Source of the DNA: Massilia sp. IC2-477
GTDB taxonomy: Bacteria > Pseudomonadota > Gammaproteobacteria > Burkholderiales > Burkholderiaceae_D
Assembly: GCF_020707265.1 (NCBI RefSeq)
Contig: NZ_JAJFEQ010000001.1
Location: 62,001-126,000, forward strand
DNA: 64,000 bases
Direction of reading: 5' to 3'
This document shows, piece by piece, positions 56,379 through 64,000 of this stretch. Below the pieces are notes generated by a model that had not been told where the DNA came from, searched no databases, and saw only the letters and a program-made list of their open reading frames with translations. Each line of letters starts with the position of its first letter. Position 1 is the first letter of the stretch. A program made the position numbers and the translations under genes.

Positions 56379-57369
56379 TACAGTGAACGCTACCAAGGTG
56401 AACTCTAACCTCGCCACCTTCGACCCGGCCGCCTTCGGCAAGGTTGGCGTGCTGTTCGGCGGCCGCTCCGCCGAGCGTGACGTGTCGATCATGTCCGGCA
56501 CCGGCGTGCTGAATGCCCTGAAATCGCGCGGCGTCGACGCCCATGCCTTCGATCCGGGCACCCAGAGCCTGGCCGAGCTGGCCGAACAGAAGTTCGACCG
56601 CGTGTTCATCGCGCTGCACGGCCGCTACGGCGAAGACGGCAGCCTGCAGGGCGCGCTCGAGCAGCTCGGCATTCCGTACACCGGCAGCGGCGTGATGGCG
56701 TCCAGCGTCGGTATGGACAAGATCACCACCAAGAAGATCTGGAAGATGGACGAGATCCCGACCCCGGATTACATGTCGATCGATCCGACCACCGACCTCG
56801 ACGAGGTGCTGGTGGCGCTCGGCCTGCCGCTGATCGTCAAGCCGCCGCTCGAAGGCTCCACCATCGGCATCACCAAGGTGAACAAGGCCGACGAGCTGAA
56901 GGCGGCAGTCGAGCTGGCGATGGGCTTCGACCCGGTCGTGCTGGCCGAGGAATTCGTCACCGGCCGCGAATTCACCGTGGCCGTGCTGGGCACCGGCAAG
57001 AACGCGCGCGCCCTGCCGATCGTCGAGATCGTGGCCCCGGAAGGCAACTACGACTACCAGAACAAGTACTTCACCGACGACACGCAGTACCACTGCCCGG
57101 CGCAGCTGGACCCGGCCCTGACGGAAGAGATCCAGCGCCATGCCGTGAACGCCTACCGTGCGCTCGGCTGCGAAGGCTGGGGCAGGGTGGACGTGCTGGT
57201 GCGCAAGGAGGACATGCGTCCCTTCCTGCTCGAGGTGAACACCTCGCCGGGCATGACCTCGCACTCGCTGGTGCCGATGGCGGCGCGCGCGGTGGGCATC
57301 AGCTACGAAGACCTGTGCCTGGAAATCCTGGCGTCGGCGCGCCTGAAGATGGCAAAGGCAAAGGGCTAA
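56365..57369 (+). CDS. ddlB: D-alanine-D-alanine ligase
   Basis: A 334-residue ATP-grasp enzyme. [28 protein letters not shown] and the Mg/product loop [22 protein letters not shown] are present. It supplies D-Ala-D-Ala for MurF. I chose ATG 56365, which overlaps the murC end by 14 bp; a later GTG at 56383 is possible. The N-terminus is about 20 residues longer than the shortest homologues. Confidence 0.94.
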   Translation: MQRLNTVNATKVNSNLATFDPAAFGKVGVLFGGRSAERDVSIMSGTGVLNALKSRGVDAHAFDPGTQSLAELAEQKFDRVFIALHGRYGEDGSLQGALEQLGIPYTGSGVMASSVGMDKITTKKIWKMDEIPTPDYMSIDPTTDLDEVLVALGLPLIVKPPLEGSTIGITKVNKADELKAAVELAMGFDPVVLAEEFVTGREFTVAVLGTGKNARALPIVEIVAPEGNYDYQNKYFTDDTQYHCPAQLDPALTEEIQRHAVNAYRALGCEGWGRVDVLVRKEDMRPFLLEVNTSPGMTSHSLVPMAARAVGISYEDLCLEILASARLKMAKAKG

Positions 57370-57375
57370 GCACGC

Positions 57376-58197
57376 ATGTGGCATGACCCCCGCGCCCTCA
57401 ACACGACCGCCAGCAGCCTGGTGGCGCTGGTGGTGCTCGCCTGCATCACGTCCGGCGTGTGGTGGCTGTCGCAGCGTCCCATGTTCTCGCTGAAGGCGGT
57501 GACGGTGGAAAGCATGTACCAGCTGCCGCTGCGCCACGTGAACGAGCTCACGGTGCGCAATGGCGTGATCGGCAAGATCCGCGGGAATTTCTTCACCACG
57601 GACCTGGACCAGGTGCGCGCCACGTTCGAGACGGTGCCCTGGGTGCGCCGCGCCACGGTGCGCCGCGAGTGGCCGGACCAGCTGATCGTCGAGGTCGAAG
57701 AGCACGAGGCGCTCGGCACCTGGGGCGAAGGCCGCCTGCTGTCGGTCAAGGGCGACGTGTTTACCGCCAACCTGGCCGAGGCCGACGACGACCACGAGCT
57801 GCCGGCCTTCGACGGCCCCAAGGGCAGCGAGAAGGATGTGCTGGCCCGCTTCACCGAGCTGCGCTCCTGGTTCGCGCCGGTCAAGCTGGCGCCGCAGGCG
57901 CTGTCGCTGTCGGAGCGCTATGCCTGGACCGTCAGGCTGGACAACGGCATGAGCGTGGCCCTGGGCCGCGAGCAGGACCGGGATACGCTGAAAAAGCGCG
58001 TGCAGCGGCTGGTGGGCGTCTACCCGCAGCTGGTCGCGCGGCTGCAGGAAGGGCGCATCGACACCATCGACATGCGCTACCCGAACGGCCTGGCGCTGTC
58101 CTCGGCGGCGCTGGCAGTGCCGGAAGACGCGTCGAAACCGGTGAAGCCGGCAAAGAAGAAACCGAATCAACCCAACAAAACAACCAAGCAAACATAA
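57376..58197 (+). CDS. ftsQ: Cell division protein FtsQ
   Basis: A 273-residue bitopic protein. A membrane helix (about 14-30) is followed by the POTRA and FtsQ domains (PMFSLKAVTVES..., FFTTDLDQVRATFETVPWVRRATVRREWPDQLIVEVEEHEALGTW). The C-terminus is Lys/Pro-rich (KPVKPAKKKPNQPNKTTKQT). It recruits FtsL and FtsB. ATG 57376 follows ddlB by 6 bp. Confidence 0.95.
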   Translation: MWHDPRALNTTASSLVALVVLACITSGVWWLSQRPMFSLKAVTVESMYQLPLRHVNELTVRNGVIGKIRGNFFTTDLDQVRATFETVPWVRRATVRREWPDQLIVEVEEHEALGTWGEGRLLSVKGDVFTANLAEADDDHELPAFDGPKGSEKDVLARFTELRSWFAPVKLAPQALSLSERYAWTVRLDNGMSVALGREQDRDTLKKRVQRLVGVYPQLVARLQEGRIDTIDMRYPNGLALSSAALAVPEDASKPVKPAKKKPNQPNKTTKQT

Positions 58198-58210
58198 GCA
58201 GGCAACAGCA

Positions 58211-59443
58211 ATGACAAAAGACGCGAAGAACCTGATCGTCGGCCTCGACATCGGCACCTCGAAGGTGGTGGCGGTCGTGGCCGAAGTGATGTCCGATGGA
58301 CGCCACGAGGTGATCGGCCTCGGTCAGCACGAGTCGAAAGGATTGAAGAAAGGCGTGGTCGTCAACATCGAGGCCACCGTCGAGTCGATCCAGCGCGCGC
58401 TCGAAGAAGCGGAGCTGATGGCCGACTGCAAGATCCGCAATGTCTATGCTGGCATCGCCGGCAGCCATATCCGTTCGTTCAACTCGAGCGGCATGGTTGC
58501 GATCAAGGACAAGGAAGTCACCGCCACCGACGTGGCGCGCGTGATCGAGACCGCCAAGGCGGTCAACATCCCCACCGACCAGCAATTGCTGCACACCGTG
58601 CCGCAGGAATTCATCGTCGACAACCAGGAAGACGTGCGCGAGCCGATCGGCATGAGCGGCATCCGCCTGGAAGTGCGCGTGCACATCGTCACCGGTGCGG
58701 TGTCCGCGGTCCAGAATATTGTAAAGTGCGTGCGCCGTTGCGGGCTCGAGGTCTCGGACCTGATCCTGCAGCCGATGGCATCGGCCGACGCCGTGCTGAC
58801 CCCGGACGAGAAGGAACTCGGCGTGGTCCTGATCGACATCGGCGGCGGCACCACCGACATCGCGGTGTTCTCGGACGGCGCGATCCGCCACACCGCCGTG
58901 CTGCCGATCGCCGGCGACCAGATCACCAGCGACATCGCGATGGCGCTGCGCACCCCGACCGGCGAAGCCGAGGACATCAAGATCCGCTATGGCGTGGCCA
59001 AGCAGGTGCTGGCCGATCCGGGCGAGACCCTGGAAGTGCCGGGTCTGGGCGACCGCGGCCCGCGCGCGCTGTCGCGCCAGGCCTTGGCGGCCGTGATCGA
59101 GCCGCGCGTCGAAGAACTGTTCGCGATGGTCCACACGGTGGTGCGCGAGTCCGGCTACGAGGGCGTGCTCTCGTCGGGCATCGTGCTCACCGGCGGCAGT
59201 TCGATCATGCCGGGCATGATCGAAATGGCCGAAGACATTTTCCTCAAACCGGCGCGCCTCGGCACGCCGGACTACCGCGGCCAGTTGGCCGACGTCGTGC
59301 GCAGCCCACGCTACGCCACGGTGCTCGGCCTGCTGCTGGAAGCGAAGAAGCAGTACCTGCGCGGGCACATCGTCACGCGTCAGGATGGTTCGGTGAAGGC
59401 AGTCTGGCAACGCATGAAGGAATGGATAGCGGGGAACTTCTAA
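58211..59443 (+). CDS. ftsA: Cell division protein FtsA
   Basis: A 410-residue actin-like ATPase. It has LIVGLDIGTSKVVAVVAEV, GIAGSHIRSFNSSGMVAI, the phosphate-2 loop IDIGGGTTDIAVFSDGAI, and LTGGSSIMPGM. The C-terminal amphipathic helix (MKEWIAGNF) anchors FtsZ to the membrane. Confidence 0.97.
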   Translation: MTKDAKNLIVGLDIGTSKVVAVVAEVMSDGRHEVIGLGQHESKGLKKGVVVNIEATVESIQRALEEAELMADCKIRNVYAGIAGSHIRSFNSSGMVAIKDKEVTATDVARVIETAKAVNIPTDQQLLHTVPQEFIVDNQEDVREPIGMSGIRLEVRVHIVTGAVSAVQNIVKCVRRCGLEVSDLILQPMASADAVLTPDEKELGVVLIDIGGGTTDIAVFSDGAIRHTAVLPIAGDQITSDIAMALRTPTGEAEDIKIRYGVAKQVLADPGETLEVPGLGDRGPRALSRQALAAVIEPRVEELFAMVHTVVRESGYEGVLSSGIVLTGGSSIMPGMIEMAEDIFLKPARLGTPDYRGQLADVVRSPRYATVLGLLLEAKKQYLRGHIVTRQDGSVKAVWQRMKEWIAGNF

Positions 59444-59504
59444 AGAAGGGCATTGGTATTCGCATCACGGCACGAACTTTTTTCAGTACGACAGCAACAA
59501 AACG

Positions 59505-59533
59505 TTCACGGGTAAAGATTTTTTAAATACAAT
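59505..59533 (+). promoter_or_regulatory. Possible internal promoter of ftsZ
   Basis: TTCACG (59505-59510), 17-bp spacer, TACAAT (59528-59533), in the 174-bp ftsA-ftsZ gap. The predicted leader of about 78 nt carries a 7-bp hairpin (GGCCTGG/CCAGGCC, 59564-59579). Confidence 0.55.
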
Positions 59534-59617
59534 CGCTACTTCCGGTTTCAGGGCTCTGCCAGGGGCCTGGCACCAGGCCTGAAACGGAAGCGGCATCTTG
59601 AAAATTGGGAGTTCGAT

Positions 59618-60814
59618 ATGGAGTTCGATATGGTCGATAACGCAGCACTGGGAACCGTTATCAAAGTTGTCGGCGTCGGCGGCGCCGGTGGCAACGCGGT
59701 TCAGCACATGATCACCAAAGGTGTGTCCGGTGTCGAGTTCATCGCCGCTAACACGGATGCGCAGGCACTTGCCGCGTCGAGCGCAAACAACATCATCCAG
59801 ATCGGCGAATCGGGCCTGGGCGCTGGCATGCGTCCGGAAGTCGGCCGCCAGCTGGCCGAGCAGACCCGTTCGCGCATCGAAGACGCACTGCGCGGCGCGC
59901 ACATGGTCTTCATCGCAGCCGGCATGGGCGGCGGCACCGGTACCGGCGCCGCACCGATCGTCGCCGAAGTCGCCAAGACCATGGGCGCACTGACCGTGGC
60001 CGTGGTCTCCAAGCCGTTCTCCTACGAAGGCGACAAGTGCATGCAGGTCGCCGAGCAGGGCCTGGAAGAGCTGAGCAAGCACGTCGATTCGCTGATCGTC
60101 ATCCTGAACGAGAAGCTGGAAGACATCTACGAAGACGAGTCGATGCTCGACTGGATGAAGCACGCCGACGACGTCCTGAACAACGCCGTTGCCGGTATCG
60201 CCGAGATCATCAACGTCCCGGGCCACATCAACGTCGACTTCAACGACGTGAAGACCATCATGAGCGAGCAGGGCAAGGCCATGATGGGCACCGCGACCGC
60301 GTCGGGCGTGGACCGCGCGCGCATCGCCGCCGAACAGGCCGTGGCTTCGCCGCTGCTGGACGGTATCGACCTGTCGGGCGCCAAGGGCGTGCTGGTCAAC
60401 GTGACCGCAAGCCGTGGCCTGAAAGGCAAGGAGATCAAGGAAGTCATGGCCGCCGTGCGCGCCTTTGCCGCTCCGGACGCGTCGATCGCACAGGGCATCG
60501 CCTACGATGACGCGATGGGCGACGAGCTGCGCGTGACCGTGGTCGCGACCGGCCTGGGCAAGAACAAGAAGATGCAGCTGGTGCAGCCGCAGCAGGTGCT
60601 CAAGACCGGCACCTACAATGCGCCGATGATGTCCGGTTCCTCGGCAGTCGCCGGCGGCCTGACCATGGGCCAGGCAGGCGGCGACGCCATGGGCGGCATG
60701 AAGCAGCCGGCCGTATGGCGCCGCGAGCAGGCATCCGAGCAGGTGCAGGCAATGCAGCGCAACGGTGTCGAGACTTACGACATTCCGGCGTTCCTGCGTA
60801 AGCAGGCTGACTGA
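59618..60814 (+). CDS. ftsZ: Cell division GTPase FtsZ
   Basis: A 398-residue tubulin homologue. It has the GTP motif GMGGGTGTGAAPIVAEVAK, the T7 loop NVDFNDVKTIM, and the conserved C-terminal peptide YDIPAFLRKQAD that binds FtsA. The start ATG 59618 (MEFDMVDNAALG) agrees with related bacteria. A 12-bp unit GAGTTCGATATG is tandemly repeated across the ribosome binding site and start codon (59606-59629). Confidence 0.98.
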   Translation: MEFDMVDNAALGTVIKVVGVGGAGGNAVQHMITKGVSGVEFIAANTDAQALAASSANNIIQIGESGLGAGMRPEVGRQLAEQTRSRIEDALRGAHMVFIAAGMGGGTGTGAAPIVAEVAKTMGALTVAVVSKPFSYEGDKCMQVAEQGLEELSKHVDSLIVILNEKLEDIYEDESMLDWMKHADDVLNNAVAGIAEIINVPGHINVDFNDVKTIMSEQGKAMMGTATASGVDRARIAAEQAVASPLLDGIDLSGAKGVLVNVTASRGLKGKEIKEVMAAVRAFAAPDASIAQGIAYDDAMGDELRVTVVATGLGKNKKMQLVQPQQVLKTGTYNAPMMSGSSAVAGGLTMGQAGGDAMGGMKQPAVWRREQASEQVQAMQRNGVETYDIPAFLRKQAD

Positions 60815-60835
60815 TTCAGAATCAGTTGAATAGGG

Positions 60836-60861
60836 AAGGGCCAGCGCAAGCTGGCCCTTTT
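60836..60861 (+). terminator. Intrinsic terminator of the dcw cluster
   Basis: AAGGGCCAGC and GCTGGCCCTT form a 10-bp stem with a GCAA tetraloop, followed by TTTT. It lies 22 bp after the ftsZ stop. Confidence 0.9.
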
Positions 60862-60866
60862 GCTTT

Positions 60867-60956
60867 GTAGGGTGGGCGGGTTTTCCCGCCCACGCGGCTG
60901 CCGATCCCTGGCACTGATGCGTATCACCGCGTGGGCGGCATAGCCGCCCACCCTAC
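60867..60956. repeat. Paired inverted REP-like palindrome, locus 5
   Basis: Units 60867-60897 (GTAGGGTGGGCGGG...CCCGCCCACGCGG) and 60925-60956 (CACCGCGTGGGCGG...CCGCCCACCCTAC) are in inverted orientation with 27 bp between them. It directly follows the ftsZ terminator and precedes the peroxiredoxin gene. Confidence 0.88.
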
Positions 60957-61029
60957 GAAAGCTGGTTCTGCAGACTCACCTGACTTCGGCGATAATTGCG
61001 AGATTATCAAAAACACTGAAGGAGCACCC

Positions 61030-61533
61030 ATGACCATCCAGATCGGCGACCGCCTGCCGGAAGGCACCCTGTCGGAATTCATCGAAACCGAAACCGCAGG
61101 CTGCTCGCTCGGCCCGAATACCTTCCAGGTCGCAGACCTCGTCAAGGGCAAGAAGATTGTCATCTTCGGCCTGCCGGGCGCCTTCACCCCGACCTGCTCG
61201 GCCCAGCACGTGCCGGGTTACGTCCAGAACGCCGACGCGCTGCGCGCCAAGGGCGTGGACGAGATCTGGTGCATCTCGGTCAACGACGCCTTCGTGATGG
61301 GCGCCTGGGGCCGCGACCAGAAATCGACCGGCATCGTGCGCATGATGGCCGATGGTAACGGCGCGTTCTCGAAGGCCCTGGGCCTGGACGCCGACTTCTC
61401 GAAGCACGGCATGGGCACCCGCTCGAAGCGCTACTCGATGCTGGTCGAAGACGGCGTCGTCAAGGGGCTGAACGTGGAAACCGCCGGCTTCGAAGTCTCG
61501 AGCGCCGAGAAGATGCTGGAACAACTGGGCTGA
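61030..61533 (+). CDS. Peroxiredoxin (Prx5 / hybrid type)
   Basis: A 167-residue protein. The peroxidatic Cys56 lies in GLPGAFTPTCSAQHVPGY, which is the Prx5 motif. It reduces hydroperoxides with glutathione or glutaredoxin. No C-terminal glutaredoxin domain is present. ATG 61030 follows aaggagcaccc; the longer ORF is rejected. A terminator follows. Confidence 0.95.
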   Translation: MTIQIGDRLPEGTLSEFIETETAGCSLGPNTFQVADLVKGKKIVIFGLPGAFTPTCSAQHVPGYVQNADALRAKGVDEIWCISVNDAFVMGAWGRDQKSTGIVRMMADGNGAFSKALGLDADFSKHGMGTRSKRYSMLVEDGVVKGLNVETAGFEVSSAEKMLEQLG

Positions 61534-61550
61534 TCGAACTACTCCCTGCA

Positions 61551-61574
61551 AACGGCGCCGCGGCGCCGTTTTTT
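61551..61574 (+). terminator. Intrinsic terminator of the peroxiredoxin gene
   Basis: AACGGCGCC and GGCGCCGTT form a 9-bp stem around a 2-nt loop, followed by six T residues. Confidence 0.85.
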
Positions 61575-61579
61575 GTCAC

Positions 61580-62029
61580 ATGATCATCAATACCGAAACC
61601 CCCGACCAGCCCGAAGTACGGGCCATGCTGGACAAGCTCGACGCCTACTGCGCCGCGCTGTACCCGGCCGAATCGAATCACCTGATGGACATCGCTTCCC
61701 TGATGACGGGCGAGGTGCTGTTCCTGGTCGCGCGCGACGTCGGCGGGCAAGCGGTCGGCTGCGCGGCGCTGGTCAACCGCGGCGGCTACGGCGAGGTCAA
61801 GCGCATGTACGTCATTGATGCCGGCCGTGGGCGCGGCACCGGCCGCCAGCTGCTGGAGCAGCTGACCATGTTCGCGCGCATGTCCGGCCTGCAGTCCCTG
61901 AAGCTGGAGACCGGCATCCACCAGCCGGAGGCGATCGGCTTGTACGAGCGCAGCGGTTTCGTGCGCATCGAGCCTTTCGGCGAGTACCAGCCGGATCCGC
62001 TCAGCCTCTTCATGGAAAAACGCCTTTGA
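61580..62029 (+). CDS. GNAT family N-acetyltransferase
   Basis: A 149-residue acetyltransferase. The acetyl-CoA motif A segment is VKRMYVIDAGRGRGTGRQLLEQLTMFARMSG, followed by LETGIHQPEAIGLYERSGFVRIEPFGEY. The substrate is unknown. It starts 6 bp after the peroxiredoxin terminator, so its promoter must overlap the terminator or lie inside the peroxiredoxin gene. Confidence 0.9.
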   Translation: MIINTETPDQPEVRAMLDKLDAYCAALYPAESNHLMDIASLMTGEVLFLVARDVGGQAVGCAALVNRGGYGEVKRMYVIDAGRGRGTGRQLLEQLTMFARMSGLQSLKLETGIHQPEAIGLYERSGFVRIEPFGEYQPDPLSLFMEKRL

Positions 62030-62907
62030 AGCGTCCTCAAGGTAACCTGTACAGCATCTACGCGATGGTGCTGGCCGTGTTCATGTTCGCGCTGATGGAC
62101 ACGGTGATGAAGCTGCTGTCGCAGCGCTACCCGGCGATCCAGGTGGCGGCGCTGCGCTCGCTCACCTCGCTGCCGCTGGTGGCCATCTACGTCGGCATCA
62201 AGGTCGGCTACGGCGGCATCCTGCGCATCCGCTGGCCGCTGCACCTGCTGCGCGCGGTGCTGGGCATCGCGATGCTGAGCTTTTTCGCCTTCGGCATCCG
62301 CAAGCTGTCGCTGGCCGAGGCTTATACGATCTTCTTCATCGCGCCGTCGATCATCACCGCGCTGTCGGTGTGGTTCCTCAAGGAGCGCGTCGACGCCGCG
62401 CGCTGGATCGCCATCGGGGTCGGCCTGGCCGGCGTGCTGGTGGTGCTACGCCCCAGCGGCGCCGGTTTCCTCACCATCGGCGGCCTGGCCGTGCTGGGCG
62501 CCGCCGCGATGTACGCGATCTCGGCGATCACGGTCGGCGTGCTGGCGAAGACCGACCGCAGCGAGTACATGGTGTTCTGGCTGATGGTGATGATGTCGAT
62601 CGGTGCGACCGCGCTGGCGGCGCCCGGCTGGGTGGGCATGAGCACCGGCGACATCCCGCTGCTGCTGGGCCTGGCGCTCACCGGCTTCATCGGCCAGCTA
62701 GCGATCACCGAAGCCTTCGCCAAGGGCGACGCCTCGAGCGTCGCGCCCTTCGAATACACGGCCCTGGCCTGGGCGGTCTGCCTCGACTGGCTGCTGTGGC
62801 AAACCCTGCCGGACGGCTGGACCCTGCTGGGTGCGGCGATCATCATCGGCAGCGGTATGTATCTGATTCGCCACGAAAAAGTCCACGTCGAGTCGGACCA
62901 CCCGTAG
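62026..62907 (+). CDS. DMT superfamily (EamA) transporter
   Basis: A 293-residue protein with ten membrane helices in two EamA repeats (about 10-140 and 150-285). The first repeat has MDTVMKLLSQRYPAIQVAALRSL. The TTG start at 62026 overlaps the GNAT stop (TTGA); ATG 62065 is an alternative. It probably exports small metabolites, but the substrate cannot be read. Confidence 0.85.
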   Translation: MKRPQGNLYSIYAMVLAVFMFALMDTVMKLLSQRYPAIQVAALRSLTSLPLVAIYVGIKVGYGGILRIRWPLHLLRAVLGIAMLSFFAFGIRKLSLAEAYTIFFIAPSIITALSVWFLKERVDAARWIAIGVGLAGVLVVLRPSGAGFLTIGGLAVLGAAAMYAISAITVGVLAKTDRSEYMVFWLMVMMSIGATALAAPGWVGMSTGDIPLLLGLALTGFIGQLAITEAFAKGDASSVAPFEYTALAWAVCLDWLLWQTLPDGWTLLGAAIIIGSGMYLIRHEKVHVESDHP

Positions 62908-62958
62908 AAGCCGGCGAGCGGTCAGCAAGGCCCGGAGGCGTGGGCTATAATCGTTTTC

Positions 62959-63894
62959 ATGTTGAAACAAAGAACTATCAAGCAGGTCGTGCGCACCACC
63001 GGTGTCGGCGTCCACTCGGGCACCAAGGTCGAACTGACCCTGCGTCCGGCGCCGCCCGGCGCCGGCATCACCTTCCGCCGCGTCGACTACGACCCGATCG
63101 TCGCGATTCCGAGCGCAGCCGACGTGGTCGGCGAGACCCGCATGGCCACGGTCCTGATCAAGGATAACGCGCGCGTCTCCACCGTCGAGCACCTGATGTC
63201 GGCCTGCGCCGGCCTGGGCATCGACAACCTGGTCGTCGACGTCACGGCCGAAGAAATCCCGATCATGGACGGCTCGGCCGCTTCCTTCGTGTTCCTGCTG
63301 CAGCAGGCCGGCCTGGAAGAGCAGGACGCACCGAAGCGCTTCATCCGCGTGCTGAAGGATGTGGAGATCCGCCAGGGCGAGGGCAAGAACGAAAAGTGGG
63401 CGCGCCTGTCGCCCTACGACGGTTTCAAGCTCGACTTCTTCATCGAATTCAACCACCCGGCCGTGGACGGCACCATGCAGCGCGCCGCGGTCGACTTCGG
63501 CGACGTCTCCTACGTGCACGACGTGGCGCGCGCCCGCACCTTCGGCTTCATGCAGGACGTCGAAACCCTGCGCGGCATGGGCCTGGCGCGCGGCGGCTCG
63601 CTGGAAAACGCGATCGTGATGGACGAGTACCGCATCCTCAATGCGGACGGCCTGCGCTACGAAGACGAGTTCGTGCGCCACAAGATCCTGGATGCGATCG
63701 GCGACCTGTACATCGTCGGCCACCCGCTGCTGGCCAGCTACACCGCCCACAAGTCGGGGCACGCACTCAACAACGAACTGCTGCGCAAGCTGCTGGCGCA
63801 AACGGATGCCTACGAGTGGGTGGAGTTCGATTCGCTGGGCGAGGCGCCGCCGTCGTATCTGCGGCAGATGACGCGGGAATGGGCGCAGACTTAG
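62959..63894 (+). CDS. lpxC: UDP-3-O-acyl-GlcNAc deacetylase
   Basis: A 311-residue zinc deacetylase, the first committed step of lipid A synthesis. Zinc ligands are His78 ([10 protein letters not shown]), His241 and Asp245 ([10 protein letters not shown]); the catalytic His268 is in [11 protein letters not shown]-terminal [18 protein letters not shown] is typical. ATG 62959. Confidence 0.97.
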   Translation: MLKQRTIKQVVRTTGVGVHSGTKVELTLRPAPPGAGITFRRVDYDPIVAIPSAADVVGETRMATVLIKDNARVSTVEHLMSACAGLGIDNLVVDVTAEEIPIMDGSAASFVFLLQQAGLEEQDAPKRFIRVLKDVEIRQGEGKNEKWARLSPYDGFKLDFFIEFNHPAVDGTMQRAAVDFGDVSYVHDVARARTFGFMQDVETLRGMGLARGGSLENAIVMDEYRILNADGLRYEDEFVRHKILDAIGDLYIVGHPLLASYTAHKSGHALNNELLRKLLAQTDAYEWVEFDSLGEAPPSYLRQMTREWAQT

Positions 63895-63942
63895 CGCCTA
63901 TATAGGTTCTTGAGGGTCTGCCTGGCCGGCCCCGGACCCTAC

Positions 63943-64000
63943 TTACGCTTCTCCGCCAGGCGCCGCAGCGCCGCCACCAGATCCTTGTTCTGGCTGGTCT
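63943..64000 (-). CDS. C-terminal end of a minus-strand gene (partial; possibly DciA/DUF721)
   Basis: The last 18 codons before TAA (complement, stop at 63943-63945) read TSQNKDLVAALRRLAEKR, a helical, basic tail. In many betaproteobacteria a DUF721 (DciA) gene converges on lpxC at this place, which is the basis for the suggestion. The fragment is too short to confirm it. Confidence 0.4.
   Translation of the reverse strand, partial: DQPEQGSGGGAAAPGGEA

Noticed and set aside
60931-61029. N-terminal extension of the peroxiredoxin from an ATG inside the REP unit
   Set aside because: It would translate the palindrome; the aaggag site and family N-terminus place the start at 61030.
1-64000. tRNA or rRNA genes, prophage or insertion sequence
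   Set aside because: I looked for CCA-ended cloverleaf sequences, rRNA motifs, integrases and transposases and found none that I could support.

Overview
The window is a GC-rich (roughly two-thirds G+C) stretch of a betaproteobacterial chromosome. Gene content and protein style point to Oxalobacteraceae, most likely the Massilia/Telluria/Duganella group. The evidence is a complete betaproteobacterial division and cell-wall (dcw) cluster ending in ftsZ and followed by lpxC, a betaproteobacterial-type rpoH, ftsY-ftsE-ftsX, and several small proteins of the kind seen in that family. The genus is an inference from memory and no database was searched. There is no prophage, insertion sequence, CRISPR array or tRNA gene that I can see.

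Layout. 1-2.5 kb: the end of map, a TerC-family membrane protein, a PAP2-like protein, a HIT hydrolase and a tiny membrane protein. 2.6-5 kb: an RsbQ/KAI2-like alpha/beta hydrolase followed 3 bp later by a PAS-histidine kinase-receiver hybrid. 5-10.8 kb: a CNNM-type CBS transporter, an NhaR-like regulator divergent from a TerC-like DUF475 gene, and then TerD, an AIM24/TIGR00266 protein and a second TerD. 10.9-15.5 kb: a PAS-PAS-GAF histidine kinase and a GntR(YtrA)-ABC transporter operon with a visible operator. 15.5-31.5 kb: metabolic, envelope and signalling genes: a bile-acid-symporter homologue, two GGDEF proteins, gamma-glutamyltransferase, Pho-box-controlled pstS followed by a receiver-dead PhoB-like regulator, mntP, a GMC dehydrogenase with its Tat-exported small subunit, ExoD, a VOC protein and YghU. 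32.4-36.6 kb: rpoH with a CIRCE operator, then ftsX-ftsE-ftsY. 36.8-43.2 kb: a small membrane protein, a TPP enzyme, the RNase P RNA gene, glpK, small membrane or hypothetical proteins and a stand-alone Lon-like AAA+ ATPase.

43.6-60.8 kb is the dcw cluster in canonical order: mraZ, rsmH, ftsL, ftsI, murE, murF, mraY, murD, ftsW, murG, murC, ddlB, ftsQ, ftsA, ftsZ. Many of its genes overlap by 1-4 bp. It is preceded by a sigma70 promoter whose -10 box runs into four MraZ-type repeats at an exact 10-bp period. It makes the lipid-linked peptidoglycan precursor from UDP-MurNAc onward and builds the septal machinery. A peroxiredoxin, a GNAT acetyltransferase and a DMT exporter separate ftsZ from lpxC, the first committed step of lipid A synthesis.

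The most unusual features are: (i) five intergenic loci with a paired, inverted REP-like palindrome whose outer end GTAGGG supplies the TAG stop codon of two unrelated genes; (ii) the PhoB-like regulator behind pstS whose receiver lacks the phospho-acceptor Asp, the switch Thr and the conserved Lys; (iii) the RsbQ-like hydrolase coupled to a PAS hybrid kinase; and (iv) several readable operators (Pho box, CIRCE, MraZ boxes, a GntR palindrome and a possible FNR/ANR site).
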